This document shows, one piece after another, positions 30,575 to 41,700 of a stretch of 64,000 nucleotides of DNA (position 1 is its first letter; every line of letters begins with the position of its first letter). The stretch comes from Chlorops oryzae. Lineage: Eukaryota > Arthropoda > Insecta > Diptera > Chloropidae. The stretch is taken from assembly GCA_020466095.1 (NCBI GenBank), contig CM035807.1, positions 106,283,227 through 106,347,226 on the forward strand. Direction: 5' to 3'. The translations under genes and the position numbers were made by a program. The notes below the pieces were generated by a model. The model was not told where the DNA came from. It saw only the letters and a list, made by a program, of their open reading frames with translations, and searched no databases.

Positions 30575-30625
30575 TTTGTATACTCTATACGTATTTCGGC
30601 GAATTCGCTTCCGCCTTCATCAGGA
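30575..30625 (-). ncRNA. hammerhead-ribozyme-like core, stem I not evident
   Basis: On the minus strand: CTGATGA, then a stem-loop GGCG...CGCC, then GAAA, then the palindrome ATACGTAT ending in A. CUGAUGA-stem II-GAAA-short stem III is the conserved core of hammerhead ribozymes. The compact stem III resembles motifs carried by Penelope-like retroelements. The two strands that should pair as stem I (AGGAATCATC before and GAGTATAC after) do not complement, so this is a decayed copy or chance. No reverse transcriptase is nearby. Confidence 0.35.
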
Positions 30626-31618
30626 TGATTCCTAATTCTTTTTATTGTCCTCTTTTTTGTTTGCTAACAATGCCCCAGTCTGAAGTTTACGATCACTTCC
30701 TAGGACCATAAAAAAATTAAGTTATGGAATACGTCAGTCTCTATGGCTTCAGTTTCCGTACCTTCATCTCTGTTTGGCTTTCTATCTCCTTTTCTATCGA
30801 CTTGACAGTCAGAAGGTTTATATTCGAGCATTCACACTTACTTTTCCCATGAAAATGTTAATCTCATTATTAAGATACGTTCAGACCTCGATTAAGTGAA
30901 TTTCATTAAATGTGCCGATCATAACAAAGAGGTTATTACTCAGAGGTGTTACGCAGTTCAAAGAAGAAGGGTAAAAAAATTGAACGCTGTAAAAATGATC
31001 TGCTAAAACAGTTGCAGAGTTCTGACGTAACTTTCTTTTGTTTCCATAATTAAAAGGAAATTCAAAAAATTCAATTAGTATATTTTTTACAATCTCTTTA
31101 AATAGCTGGCGTTGAAAAACGGAAAATAATCACAATACGGGCTACAATAAGTATTTAAAAAAATTTTTTTTCAATATTTAATCTAACTCTTTCATTTCCA
31201 TCAAATTTGGGTTAAAAACCTTTCCCATGACTTCTGCGATTAATAGTAGAAGTCTGAACGTAAGCAAACAGCTTCTATTTTCTCCAACTTTTCTTTAAGC
31301 ATTTCGTTTGCTCAGTTGCTTTCAAGTTTAAACTTCAACTTAACCCTTACGAGCCAACTTGTACAATACGTCCCACTCAGTTAAAACTTGATTTTTTCTA
31401 TTAGGACATATGTGTCCCATCTCAAACTGTTATTGGGATTATATATCCCAGGATAACCGAAGGACATTCGAAATTTTTCAATATGCAGACATTTTTTTTT
31501 TGCTCCTTTATCCATTTCTGCAATTAGTTTTTTTTTTAAATTCCTGTTTTGAGAAAAAAACTCCGGCGCGAAAGAGTTAAATACTTAATGCCTTCCTTAC
31601 ACTTTATGAAAATCATAA
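30626..31618. other. intergenic, no gene recognised
   Basis: AT-rich sequence. TACGTTCAGACCTC near 30888 and GAAGTCTGAACGTA near 31250 form a weak inverted repeat that could bound an old MITE of about 370 bp. Nothing else is recognised. Confidence 0.4.
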
Positions 31619-31990
31619 AAAAACAAGTGAGGGTGTTATAGTCAGGCGATCCTGACAATAAAATACCGGACACAGACACACAAGCTAAAATAATTTTTAA
31701 ACCACGCCCAAAAAACAGGACCACTTAAGAAAGAATATTGTCGAGGTTTTAAAGCCATTAGGGCCCCATATACCGAATTTTGTTAAATATCCTTAAGAAA
31801 ACCACTTCTTTGCCACGCCTACTTTTCCATTTTTTTTTGGAATTCTAATCGGAAGCTCAAATATACGCTCAAATTTTAAGTTTCATTGAAATATTTCGAA
31901 AATGTCAGATTTTGGGGCAGTTATGGGATTTTTGTGACACGCCCTAGTACTGGAGGTACCCTTAACAATGGACCGATCAAGAACAGTTTT
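31619..31990 (+). mobile_element. mini-me/Helentron-like element (family A), 3'-truncated copy
   Basis: Starts ACAAGTGAGGGTGTTATAGT with hairpin GTCAGGCGATCCTGAC, and follows the full copy at 17018 through the first GTACTGGAGGTACCC block. Similarity stops near 31990. A complete inverted copy begins 505 bases later. Confidence 0.7.
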
Positions 31991-32494
31991 GGGGGTATAC
32001 GCTAACTACAAGTATTCGGACTCACAGGGCTGCATTGAAATTGGTAGCCTGAAGTCTTTTTACTTCACAATATTAATGAGCATGGTCATTCTTTGACCGA
32101 AGTAGATCGTAAACAGTGATGCACGAAGTACTGAAGTTCATAGCGCACTTTTTACGATGAAAATGATATATCTGAGGTGATAGGTCTGAGTCCGCCTGTC
32201 ATCGGAAAGTCACCTCTGCCTTGCTTTCTTCAAAACAATGATCTCTCTACTTCCTTCGCATTTACTTTAAGAACGTAGAGCCCTTAAAAGTGGAGATTTG
32301 TGCTTTCACAGAATATTTCTTTGGGAAAATATTTCCAATGAAATTGTGTCTAAAATAGCTCCGTAGTGCCTTACTACCTTATTCTTTTGTTATCCATGAC
32401 ATCCAGTGGAGCATGGGCCGCTCTTAAGTACCTAAAGAGCTGCAAAAAATCATCTATGATCTGTACACGAAAATTTTTAGGATCTTTACTTTAT
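31991..32494. other. spacer between two inverted mini-me copies
   Basis: Unrelated to the element on either side. No gene is recognised. Confidence 0.5.
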
Positions 32495-33367
32495 TATACC
32501 CGACACACTCTGTGTCGAGGGTATATTGCGTTTGTGTGGTTGTGTGTAACACCCAGAACCAGTCGAGATAGACCATACAAAATATATATAGAAATGATCA
32601 GCGTCACCAGGAGATTCGATTTAGGCATGTCCGTCCGTCTGTCTATCCGTCTGTCTGTCTGTCTGTATACAGTTATCTTATCGAAGGAGTTGAGCTATCT
32701 TGACAAAATTTGGTATGCGTGCTCACGGGGACATAAGTAAGAACAAGTTCGAGAATGGACCTAATCGGACCATTTTTAGTTATAGGGTACCTCCAGTACT
32801 AGGGTCTGTTACGAAAATCACAAAAACTGCTCTAAGGTCGAAGTTTTTCAAGATATTTTGATGAAATTTGATAGTTGAACATATTTAAAGGCCAGTAATA
32901 TTATTTCCAAAAATTGAAAAAGTGGGCGTGGCGGAAGTACGTTTTTCGAAAATTGTCTCCTACACCCGAAATTAAAATGGTTCTTGAACGAAATTTGGCA
33001 CTTATGCTTCCTTTGTAGCCATAAACATCCTTCCAAAAAATTTTCTTGATCGGTCCATTATTAAGGGTACCTCCAGGACTAGGGTCTGCCACAAAAATCC
33101 CAAAACTGCCTCAAAATCGGACTTTTTCGAAATATTTCAATGAAACTTAGTATTTGAGCGTATATCTAAGCCTCCGATTAAAATTCAAAAAAATGAAAAG
33201 TGGGCGTGGCAAAGGGGCAGTTTTCATAAAGAAATTTAACAAAAGTCGGTATATGCGGCCCCTTATGGCTTTAAACATCTCTTGATATTAAAAATTATTT
33301 GAACCTATGTGTCTGTGTCGGGTATTCTATTGTCAGGCTCGCTTGACTATAACACCCTTACTTGTTG
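32495..33367 (-). mobile_element. mini-me/Helentron-like element (family A), full inverted copy
   Basis: Starts TATACCCGACACACTCTGTG and ends GACTATAACACCCTTACTTG. It has a (GTCY)n tract at 32627-32668, two GCCACGCCCACTT-type blocks (in reverse) and the terminal hairpin GTCAGGCTCGCTTGAC. It is about 870 bp and noncoding. Confidence 0.78.
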
Positions 33368-34604
33368 GCAATTTGTGTAGGGGCTGCATAATGCGTTGGG
33401 AAATTTATTAAATATCTAATAAAACTAAAAAAATAAAAACTATTTAAATAGAGCAAAAATAATGGACTGAACGCAATGATGAATTTAAGAATCCGTCAAT
33501 TGATTTCGACCTTGACGAACTGGAACCTTGAATAATTCAAAAATAAACATTGAACATGCTGAGTGCTATTCTTTCAATATGAAACATATCAAATGTGTCA
33601 ATGATTGTTTCACTGATTAGGCACGTTCAATCAAAAACCATAAAATTGACACTTAAAGGCACACAAGAAAGAAAAAAAAAAAACAAACAAAAGAAAAACC
33701 AAAAATCATTTCTTATTGTGTAGTGAACATTTGTTTAGAACTTTTGACCCAATTACAAGCGAAAAAATTTCGAGTTTTTTTCGTTTTCAGGAAATTTATA
33801 AATAGGCAATCTAAATATGGCAATAAATTTGTGCTTTTTTCTCGATGCCAAATATAAATGAAAATGTAGAAAAAAAAAATTATTAAAACTAATAATTTAA
33901 ATTAAAAAATAAAAGTAGCAGAAACTTACGAGTATACATGAATGAATTGAAAACGCTTTTTTTTTGCATGGTCTCACCCGAAATTCATTTAAATTTGAAA
34001 TATTTCAAGAGTTCGCAGATTTGTGAATACGTGTTTGAAAATAATTTCTTTAAAAAAAAAGCGTGCGCTGTTGAAAATTTGATTTTTTTTTTTTTTGAAA
34101 ATTTCTAATTTTGAAAACAGCGTGGGCCTTCATGCGCCAATTTTCTTTTCATGGCAACAGTTTCAAGTGTACTATATATAATTTTAATCTCTTTGAATGT
34201 ATCCCGAAAATGCTTTTTTTTCACACGATTTGAAAATGATTTGACGATCTTAAAAACTACTTACAAAGAGAGCATACGTAACTCTCTAGGAACCAGGAAA
34301 GTGAAAATGTTATCCATTTTGAACTGTTTAACCCTTTACTGTATGATGTATTAAATAAAAGGCAAAATTATTATTAATATTTGCAGGAATTTGTGCGCTG
34401 TTAGAAACAAGGCATAAAGTTGATTTAGCTCTTGATTGTGAAAGTGGTATAAGTCAAAAATTTTTTAAATCAAGTATAAATCTATATTCGCCCATTTACG
34501 AGCATACGCGTATCGATACGGGTTTTAAACTACTTTAATACGTGTATTTGTTTTGCTGGGGTGTGCCTTGAACTAGCGAAAGTAAGCCAAAGTACTTCTT
34601 CGTT
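33368..34604. other. intergenic, no gene recognised
   Basis: AT-rich sequence with several A and T runs and no supported feature. Confidence 0.55.
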
Positions 34605-35272
34605 TTTTTATACCCAGCGTAAGCGGGGTATATTAGTTTTGTGCAAATCTTGTAACAGCCAGAACTAAGCTCCGTAGATATAGACATATATATATATATT
34701 CTTGATCAGGATCAAAAACTGAATCGATTTAGACATGTCCGTCTGTCTGTCCGTCTGTCTGTCTGTCCGTCCGTCTGTGGTCGGATCTCCTCCGAAACGA
34801 CTGAACCAATCAAGTCGAATTTTGGCACACAGGTATATCGGGGTCCGAGTATGATCCTAAGTAAAAATGGGAGACATCCACCCACTGCCACGCCCACAAA
34901 TGAAATTATTGTGTTTTCAGTAAAATGCTTGTAACTTGCGAACTACTAAACACATTTCATTGATATTTGGTGTACTGGTAAACTACAAAAAGGGACATAT
35001 CCTGGAAAAAATGGACGCCGTCCTCCTCGAGCCACGCCTACAAATAAGCCCACAAATAAGGGTTAATCGTAACTTGTGAAGTAAAAGGCGTAGAAGCTTC
35101 AAAATCGCAACATAGGTTGACCAAGGCGAATGAAAGGTGTAGGACAAAAATTTATGTGGCCCACCCACTGCCACGCCCACAAATGGAGAGTCAAAACACA
35201 GTGTGCCAATAATGTCGGGACGCTGGGTATTTCAAAGTCGGGCTTGACCGACTTTAGCTTTCTTACTTGTTT
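34605..35272 (-). mobile_element. mini-me/Helentron-like element (family B), full inverted copy
   Basis: Starts TATACCCAGCGTAAGCGGGG, then has the conserved block seen at the window start, a (TA)n tract (34687-34699), a (GTCY)n tract (34738-34777) and three CCACGCCCACAAATG-like blocks. It ends with the hairpin AAGTCGG-GCTTGA-CCGACTT and TTACTTGTTTT. The last bases (ACAAGTAAG in reverse) are shared with family A, which ties the two families together. Confidence 0.72.
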
Positions 35273-35587
35273 TCACATGTGTTTGCTAAAGGAATTTTTT
35301 AGCAAGGGAAACTTCCCGCGGATCAAACTATCCAACCGATTGCTTTGCTCTCTTTTTTCGATTTTTTACAAAAAAAAAAATCAAGAATTTCAACACTTTT
35401 TTCCACGGTCTAAAATTTTTGAAAATGAAATTTTAATAACTCTGGTACGGACGGTAAAGACATACGTACTGAATAATAACCCATAGGACATCCCTTTTTA
35501 TTGTAGATTCTGCCAAGAGGATGACAAAGAAGATTCTCCTTTACACCTTTTACTTCAATGCCCAGCATTTGCAAGCAAAAGACTCTC

Positions 35588-35704
35588 TTAGTGCTGTTAT
35601 ACACGAGCGTTTTTCAACGCGCGTTTTTTCACTCGCGTGTCGAGTTAGTAGGACGACGGGAGTACGAACGCCGTTAATAAGCGCCTCGTGTATAATAGCT
35701 CTTA
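35588..35704. mobile_element. PIF/Harbinger-type MITE with TTA target duplication
   Basis: Element 35591-35701 (111 bp). Left arm GTGCTGTTATACACGAGCG and right arm CGCCTCGTGTATAATAGCTC are inverted repeats with two mismatches and a one-base gap. TTA flanks both ends. The interior is GC-rich and noncoding. Confidence 0.72.
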
Positions 35705-35883
35705 CTTAGGAAAGTACTTTATTAAGTCTCCAAAGGACTTAAACTTGGCAAATCTTATCCAAATCGCTGCCATTGTGGTTCTAGAGATACATATGTAGGT
35801 GTTCATCTCAATAGGCCATCACAATGGAACTCAGTACCAAGTGTGTCTATATAAAGACAGCCCACTTGACCATACCTAATAAT

Positions 35884-36112
35884 CAGGGGTGTTACAGGAC
35901 TCGATAGCCGTCGGAATCGGAATTAAAACCGATCGAAATTTCATACAAAATTTATAAATTTTGTTGCTTTTGGTTTTGAATCGGAACTATTTATTATCGG
36001 TTCTCAATTCCACAGAACCCTATTTTATCCGGCTATCAATGAAATATATATATGAAAATTCAGTCGACTAAAATTCCAATTCCGACAGCTATCGGATTCT
36101 GTGACACCCCTG
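35884..36112. mobile_element. hAT-like MITE
   Basis: Ends CAGGGGTGTTACAG and CTGTGACACCCCTG are inverted repeats with one mismatch, followed inward by GATAGCCGTCGGAATCGGAA / TTCCAATTCCGACAGCTATC. It is 229 bp and noncoding. Flanking octamers do not match, so the copy is old. Confidence 0.7.
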
Positions 36113-36235
36113 AATAACCCATTCGAGTTTTTATTTCAGACATTATGAACCGCCTCTACCGTGTTAACCAACGACCTTCTTTTTATAGTATACTTTGACT
36201 TAAACAAAATATATTAATGCATCATACAAATATTG

Positions 36236-36398
36236 CAAGATAGCGCCACTTCGGGTACCGCTATTTTGTAGCATTCGTATTGTTGTTGTTTCCCATGCTA
36301 AAGCAAAGTTGTGACTTTGGGCTTTACATGCAAAACCACAACAACGAATCTCTCGTTTTGTATTTGTGACGTCATCGGGCTGAAGTGGCGCTATCTTG
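36236..36398. mobile_element. MITE with perfect 17-bp inverted repeats
   Basis: CAAGATAGCGCCACTTC at 36236-36252 and its exact reverse complement at 36382-36398. It is 163 bp and noncoding. Direct flanks are not clearly duplicated. Confidence 0.7.
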
Positions 36399-36425
36399 TT
36401 GAACTCTGTAAAAAATATATGTATC

Positions 36426-36633
36426 GGGCATGTGATTGGATTCCTTTCCAAATTTTGGGAAAGGGAATTCGTTCTCCATATTTTGAAGAATGTATGGCAA
36501 TTTTGAAAGAATGACATTGTCAAAAAAAAAGGCGCTATACGATAAAATTTTCGAATTAAAATTGAACATTTAAATCCCGAGTTTTATTTCAATTTCCCGG
36601 GGAAATGAATTCCCGGGAATCCAATCACACACC
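36426..36633. mobile_element. MITE with TGTGATTGGATTCC ends
   Basis: TGTGATTGGATTCC at 36431-36444 is matched by GGAATCCAATCACA at 36616-36629, and GGAATTC occurs inside both arms. It is about 208 bp and noncoding, and lies 28 bp from the preceding MITE. Confidence 0.6.
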
Positions 36634-37715
36634 TGATGAATAAATTTTGTATACAGTTTATGGGCCTTACTGAGATATGCAGTAAATGCTTGCACTTTAG
36701 CAGCCTGTTCGCTACGACCTCGCAAAGTGTGAAAGAGACAACTATATTCACGATTGGTTGACCATTTTCCAAATTTAGCATTTACAGTCAAACTTCCCAT
36801 AACTTGGCCTGAATCATAAACCAGTCTTTGGAAACAAGTGATTTCTAATCGTGGAAGCTTAACTTTACAACAACACTTGTTCAAGTACTTACTTATAACA
36901 AGGGTATAAATCGTCCTTGAGCCAATACGATCATTGATTTTATACCGATCACAACAACCTGCATCACTTTCTTTACTTTTATGCGCAGTGCCGACTTATT
37001 TCTCACGATTTGCATCCATTCGGGGTTACTTGAAGGAATTTCATTGCGAACGAATAAGAAATTTTCACTTCTTCGCGCCAATTTCAGCGTAACTAGTGAT
37101 GGAGAAAGTATTTCATAACGAATACGAAGTACTTGATACCTTTTGTGCTTTGAGCTTTAGCAGAAACAGTGTTGCTAACTACACAGGCAAAGAGCGAATA
37201 AAAGTTGTATGTGAATTGTTGGCGTAACGTACATATTTTATAATGAAAATAAGCTAGAAAAAGAATATTTTTGGTTCAAAATGCGATTTCAGTGTTATTG
37301 TAAGCAGCTCAAACAAACAAATCACAAGTATTTTGTAAAATATACAAAGCAATCTTTTGCCCGTTTTACTCTAAGCCAATTTTTGTTCAACGTTCCTGTG
37401 TTGCGTTTTGTTTACCCTTTTGGAACCGTATGTTCGCACAAATGGAGAACCAAAATTATGCAAGAGGAATGAAAAACCAATAAAAGAAAGTTTATCCAAG
37501 ATGAAGTAACCAAAATTCTGAGTTACGCGCTTTGTTTTTTGTAGGAATAAACATATTATAAAACAGCTGATTTCATTATGCCATACACATCGTACCAGGG
37601 CGTTCAATAAGCTCATGGTCAGTAATCGGACTTCAAAATTTTTAAATCTGGTAGATTTTTAAAGTGGTAGATTTTTATAAAAATTAGTAGATTTAAAATT
37701 GTGTAAAATATTAAT
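36634..37715. other. intergenic, no gene recognised
   Basis: No domain-bearing frame is found. Short open frames on both strands have no recognisable product. Confidence 0.5.
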
Positions 37716-37819
37716 ACTAGGTCTGTTCGCGTACTGCATGAAACTGCCAAAACTGCCCATTTTTTTTGAAAACTGTAAGAAATTTGGGCAGTTTCGTGCA
37801 GTACGCAAACAGACCTACT
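37716..37819. mobile_element. 98-bp MITE with about 30-bp inverted repeats
   Basis: Element 37719-37816. AGGTCTGTTCGCGTACTGCA pairs with TGCAGTACGCAAACAGACCT with one mismatch, then GAAACTGCC pairs with GGCAGTTTC. ACT flanks both ends, a possible 3-bp duplication. Almost the whole element folds on itself. Confidence 0.75.
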
Positions 37820-38418
37820 ATATATCACATCTGAACATATAGAAAATTAGGAAACTTACTTATTTTAGGCATTTTTCTTTATTGTAAAATAATGTGTCAA
37901 TATTTTTTTGGATGTCGTTAGCGCCAATACTGCTATTCTTGTCAATACTTTTGACAATAGGAAACTGCCAACATGTTTTCAATAATACATAACATTGCAT
38001 CACATTTTTATGTTCTCAATTATCCGAAATGATCATAAAATATATATAACAAATAAATACATACCCAACGGGAAAATACGTAATACACGAACTTTGTATA
38101 TTTAATGATTCATATATAAATTCAAAGAAGTGGAACTATGCATTACCAGGTTATCGGAATTGTAAGGAGTAGAAGGTTTTTGTTTTTTTTCTACCAACAA
38201 CAACCAAATTGACATGTGCTTACAGTTTGAATTACAATGGTAATGTACGATTTTCCTAGGACATTGCTGCACAAAAATTCATTGCTAACGTAATGGGTAG
38301 TTATGTTGAATGTTTAACTTACTTTGCTTACCTTTTCCGGTTGGGATATATAATACCCATAAAAAATATCATTCGAAAATCTTGTATCGATCTTCAAAAA
38401 AAAATCGAGATTTCTAAG
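37820..38418. other. upstream region of the Hsp40 gene
   Basis: AT-rich sequence with no gene recognised. Confidence 0.5.
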
Positions 38419-38426
38419 TATCGATA
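38419..38426. promoter_or_regulatory. DRE-like motif upstream of the Hsp40 gene
   Basis: TATCGATA is the core bound by DREF in flies and is common in promoters of housekeeping genes. It lies 337 bases before the ATG at 38763, with a second degenerate TATCGAT-type match about 35 bases upstream. I see no clear array of NGAAN heat-shock elements here, so constitutive control is more likely than heat-shock control. This is inference. Confidence 0.4.
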
Positions 38427-38762
38427 TTATCAGCACATCGCTAACCTTAGATAAAGCTTAATACTTTTGATTTCGAATTTAACGAAAATTATTTGTTTTG
38501 AAAGAAAATTATTTGCTAGCGATAGGAACTTTCATTTCATACGTGTATACGTCGTGACAAACAATTAACATATGGTTTTCCTTTAATTTTAGATCGCCGG
38601 ATATAACTTTTGTTTTTGGCCTGTCGCGCTTAAAGTAATAAATGACTTGAAACAATAAGAACGTTGAAAAGCGAAATTTGAACTTGCAACGACAGAAGGG
38701 CGGCGGCAACAGTTCCAACAGTTCGGTTTGTTTTTAAGTTAAAACAAACAAAATAACGAAAA

Positions 38763-41700
38763 ATGGGAAAAGATTTCTATAAAACATTAGGAATCACGAA
38801 AACTGCCACCGATGACGAAATCAAAAAAGCCTACAGAAAACTAGCGCTACGCTATCATCCAGATAAAAACAAAGCCGCAAATGCCGAAGAGAAATTCAAA
38901 GAAGTCGCGGAGGCGTACGAAGTGCTGTCGGATAAGAACAAACGTGAAATATATGATAAATATGGCGAGGAAGGGTTAAAGAGCGGAGGTAAAATTTGTT
39001 CTCTTTGCGATTTCATAACGATGAACCGTTAAAAAACAAAAAGAGATGAATTGTTGTGCTTTCAGGTTCAAGAAATGGCGGCAGCACGAACGGTAATTTC
39101 ACATATCATTTCCATGGCGATCCACGCGCAACATTCGCACAATTCTTCGGCTCGAGCAATCCATTTGCATCGTTCTTCGATATGGGCGATAATCTCTTTG
39201 AGAAGAATGTCTTCGATTTGGATACGGAACACGATTTCTTTTCATCGCCATTCGGTGGGCTGGGGTCACGGCATGGTCTCGGCGGTTTCAGGTGAGTGAA
39301 TTCTTCCGACTACTCGTTTCTTTTTGCAAAAGTTTCTCTTGATGCTCAAAATAATAAAGCTTAGGCCGTCGTTCAGATCACACTCCTTCAATGTTCATAC
39401 GACATCGAAAGCGAAACAAGATCCACCCATCGAACATGATCTGTACGTGACTCTGGAGGAAATCTATAATGGCTGTACGAAAAAGATGAAAATCTCACGT
39501 CGTGTCTCACAGCCGGATGGTGCGTCGAAAAAGGAGGATAAATATGTTAGCATATCGGTAAAGCCCGGCTGGAAATCGGGCACGAAAGTGACATTTCAAA
39601 AGGAAGGCGATCAGGCGCCCGGTAAAATACCAGCCGATATTGTATTCATCATTAGAGATAAGCCACATGCGATGTTCAAACGGGAGGGAAGCGATCTGCG
39701 ATACACGGCGCGACTAACATTGAAACAGGTAAGCCGTGTGTGTGCTAACTATAAAAAAATGTTCGCCTACCTATTATTATTATAAGTATAATAATAATAA
39801 TAATAATAACAATCCAAAGACCTAATTTATAAACTCGATATGCAATGAAAGCATTCCGCATAAATTCAACCATCGTTTTAAATGGTCATTTGCCGGCCAT
39901 ATTAGGTGCATGGGCGAGCGTTGACGATTCCAAGAGCATACTTTGGTTAACATAAATCACAGCAATTTAGTATCTCCAAAACTGCAGTCGAGCCAATATA
40001 GTGGAAAAAATATGCAATAATTTAACGAATTTTCCTCAAAATGTTGCGCTCAACTCGGTGTCATGCTAGCAGCACCAAATCGATCGCCCGAATCGCAACG
40101 AGGTGTTAAATTTTTCACATAGACAAAATAGGCTACTTACTGAAAAATAACACCACGGAAAAATGTTAGTAGAAGTTTCTAAAACGAAAAAAAAAAACTT
40201 TCGGCCAAGGTATTTCCATTTGTTGGAAGACGCATTTGTTACGCGAGTTCCTACCGGTTTTGAAGGAATTAACCTCAATTACACAACAACGGATATCTGT
40301 ATTTATTAATTCAGGGAGATTCAAGTAAAATCGCTATCAAAAATACACAGAAAAAAGTGGCTCACAACCGGAGGGTACGGATTTATTGTAAACATTTCAG
40401 AGCAATTAGGAAACACACACATCCAGAATTCGAATCCTAATAAAAAATTTCGAAATCAATGTAATACCAATAGAAAATCAAGCTACTACGATTTTTTTTT
40501 ATGGGGATTCGATTTCTAGAGTATGCCTAATAGTGATATTTTTCAGTGTTCTTACTAGGAACTGGAAAAAAAATTCCCCAACAATGACGAAAAATGCGTT
40601 AAAACCAATGAAAAATGCTGGTAAAGTATCCAAGCTCATTTCTCTGAAAAATGTCCTTACGATCCTTTTTTGCGCCTTATAACTCGTTAAAATTTTTTAT
40701 TTTGTAGAGGTTTCTTCGTATCCATTGCAATTAAATATTGAATGCAAGAAAATATTAATAAAATAGGCAAAAAGTATTATTTGAAATAATTTTTTTTAGC
40801 ATTATTTAAAGATTTTAAAAAATAATTTGGACACTTTAAAGGCATTTTTTTTATCGGTCTTAACGCATTTTTCGTCATTTTTAGGGCATTTCTATCCGGC
40901 CTTTGGTTCTTTCTGCAGGAACTTAAGGAAGCCGAGGGAGTTTGCTTGACTCTCTTGAGCAAATAGCGTAGATGCCGAAGAATTTAAGAAGATCAAGTGT
41001 TTTGCTGTTTTTTTTGTCTTGAAAAATTCTGTGTTTAGATTTGGAAATTTTTGTCGCGTCAACTCGTAATTTGACGGAGAGAAACGTACCGGGAAAGGAG
41101 AGGGATTTTTATCGCTATTTTTTTCTATTCAAATGCGACAATTGTCAAAATAAGCAAATAAAAACTAGAGTATCACCGAGACAAGGTTTTCGCTGGGTAA
41201 ACGCAAAATTTCAAGGGGGAATTTCAGAAATTTCCGAATTTTTTCAGCAACTACCTTTCTAATGTAAAGATGAACAAATTCTTCCAAAAATGTATCATTG
41301 TGGCTAGGGACTTTATAAATTTTTATTCAGTACATTTCCCTATATTCCTATTCTATCTCCATATTCAATTCTCATATTCCATTCTTCAGTACTAACAATT
41401 TTTTGATTGTGTAAACTTTGATTGTTTGCGTTCCTCCATTTTTTTTTATGTGGTTTTTCGTCGCATCGTACATTTTGATGCAGACCATAGAATTGACCAT
41501 TGCAGTCACGTTAGTTTGTTGTCATGCCAGAATTTGTTGTTAATTGCATTAACTAAACTTGACAAGTGCATTAAATTTACCAACAACAACAACAACAACA
41601 AAACCAGCAACACAGACAAGGCACAGAATTTTTGGTCCGGTCGTGTCAATATTTGGTGTTGGGTTAACTTTCAAACAATTTCAACAACGCGAATTTTTAT

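Noticed and set aside
38501..38762. heat-shock elements upstream of the Hsp40 gene
   Set aside because: Isolated GAA/TTC words occur but no three-unit NGAAN array with proper 5-bp spacing was found.
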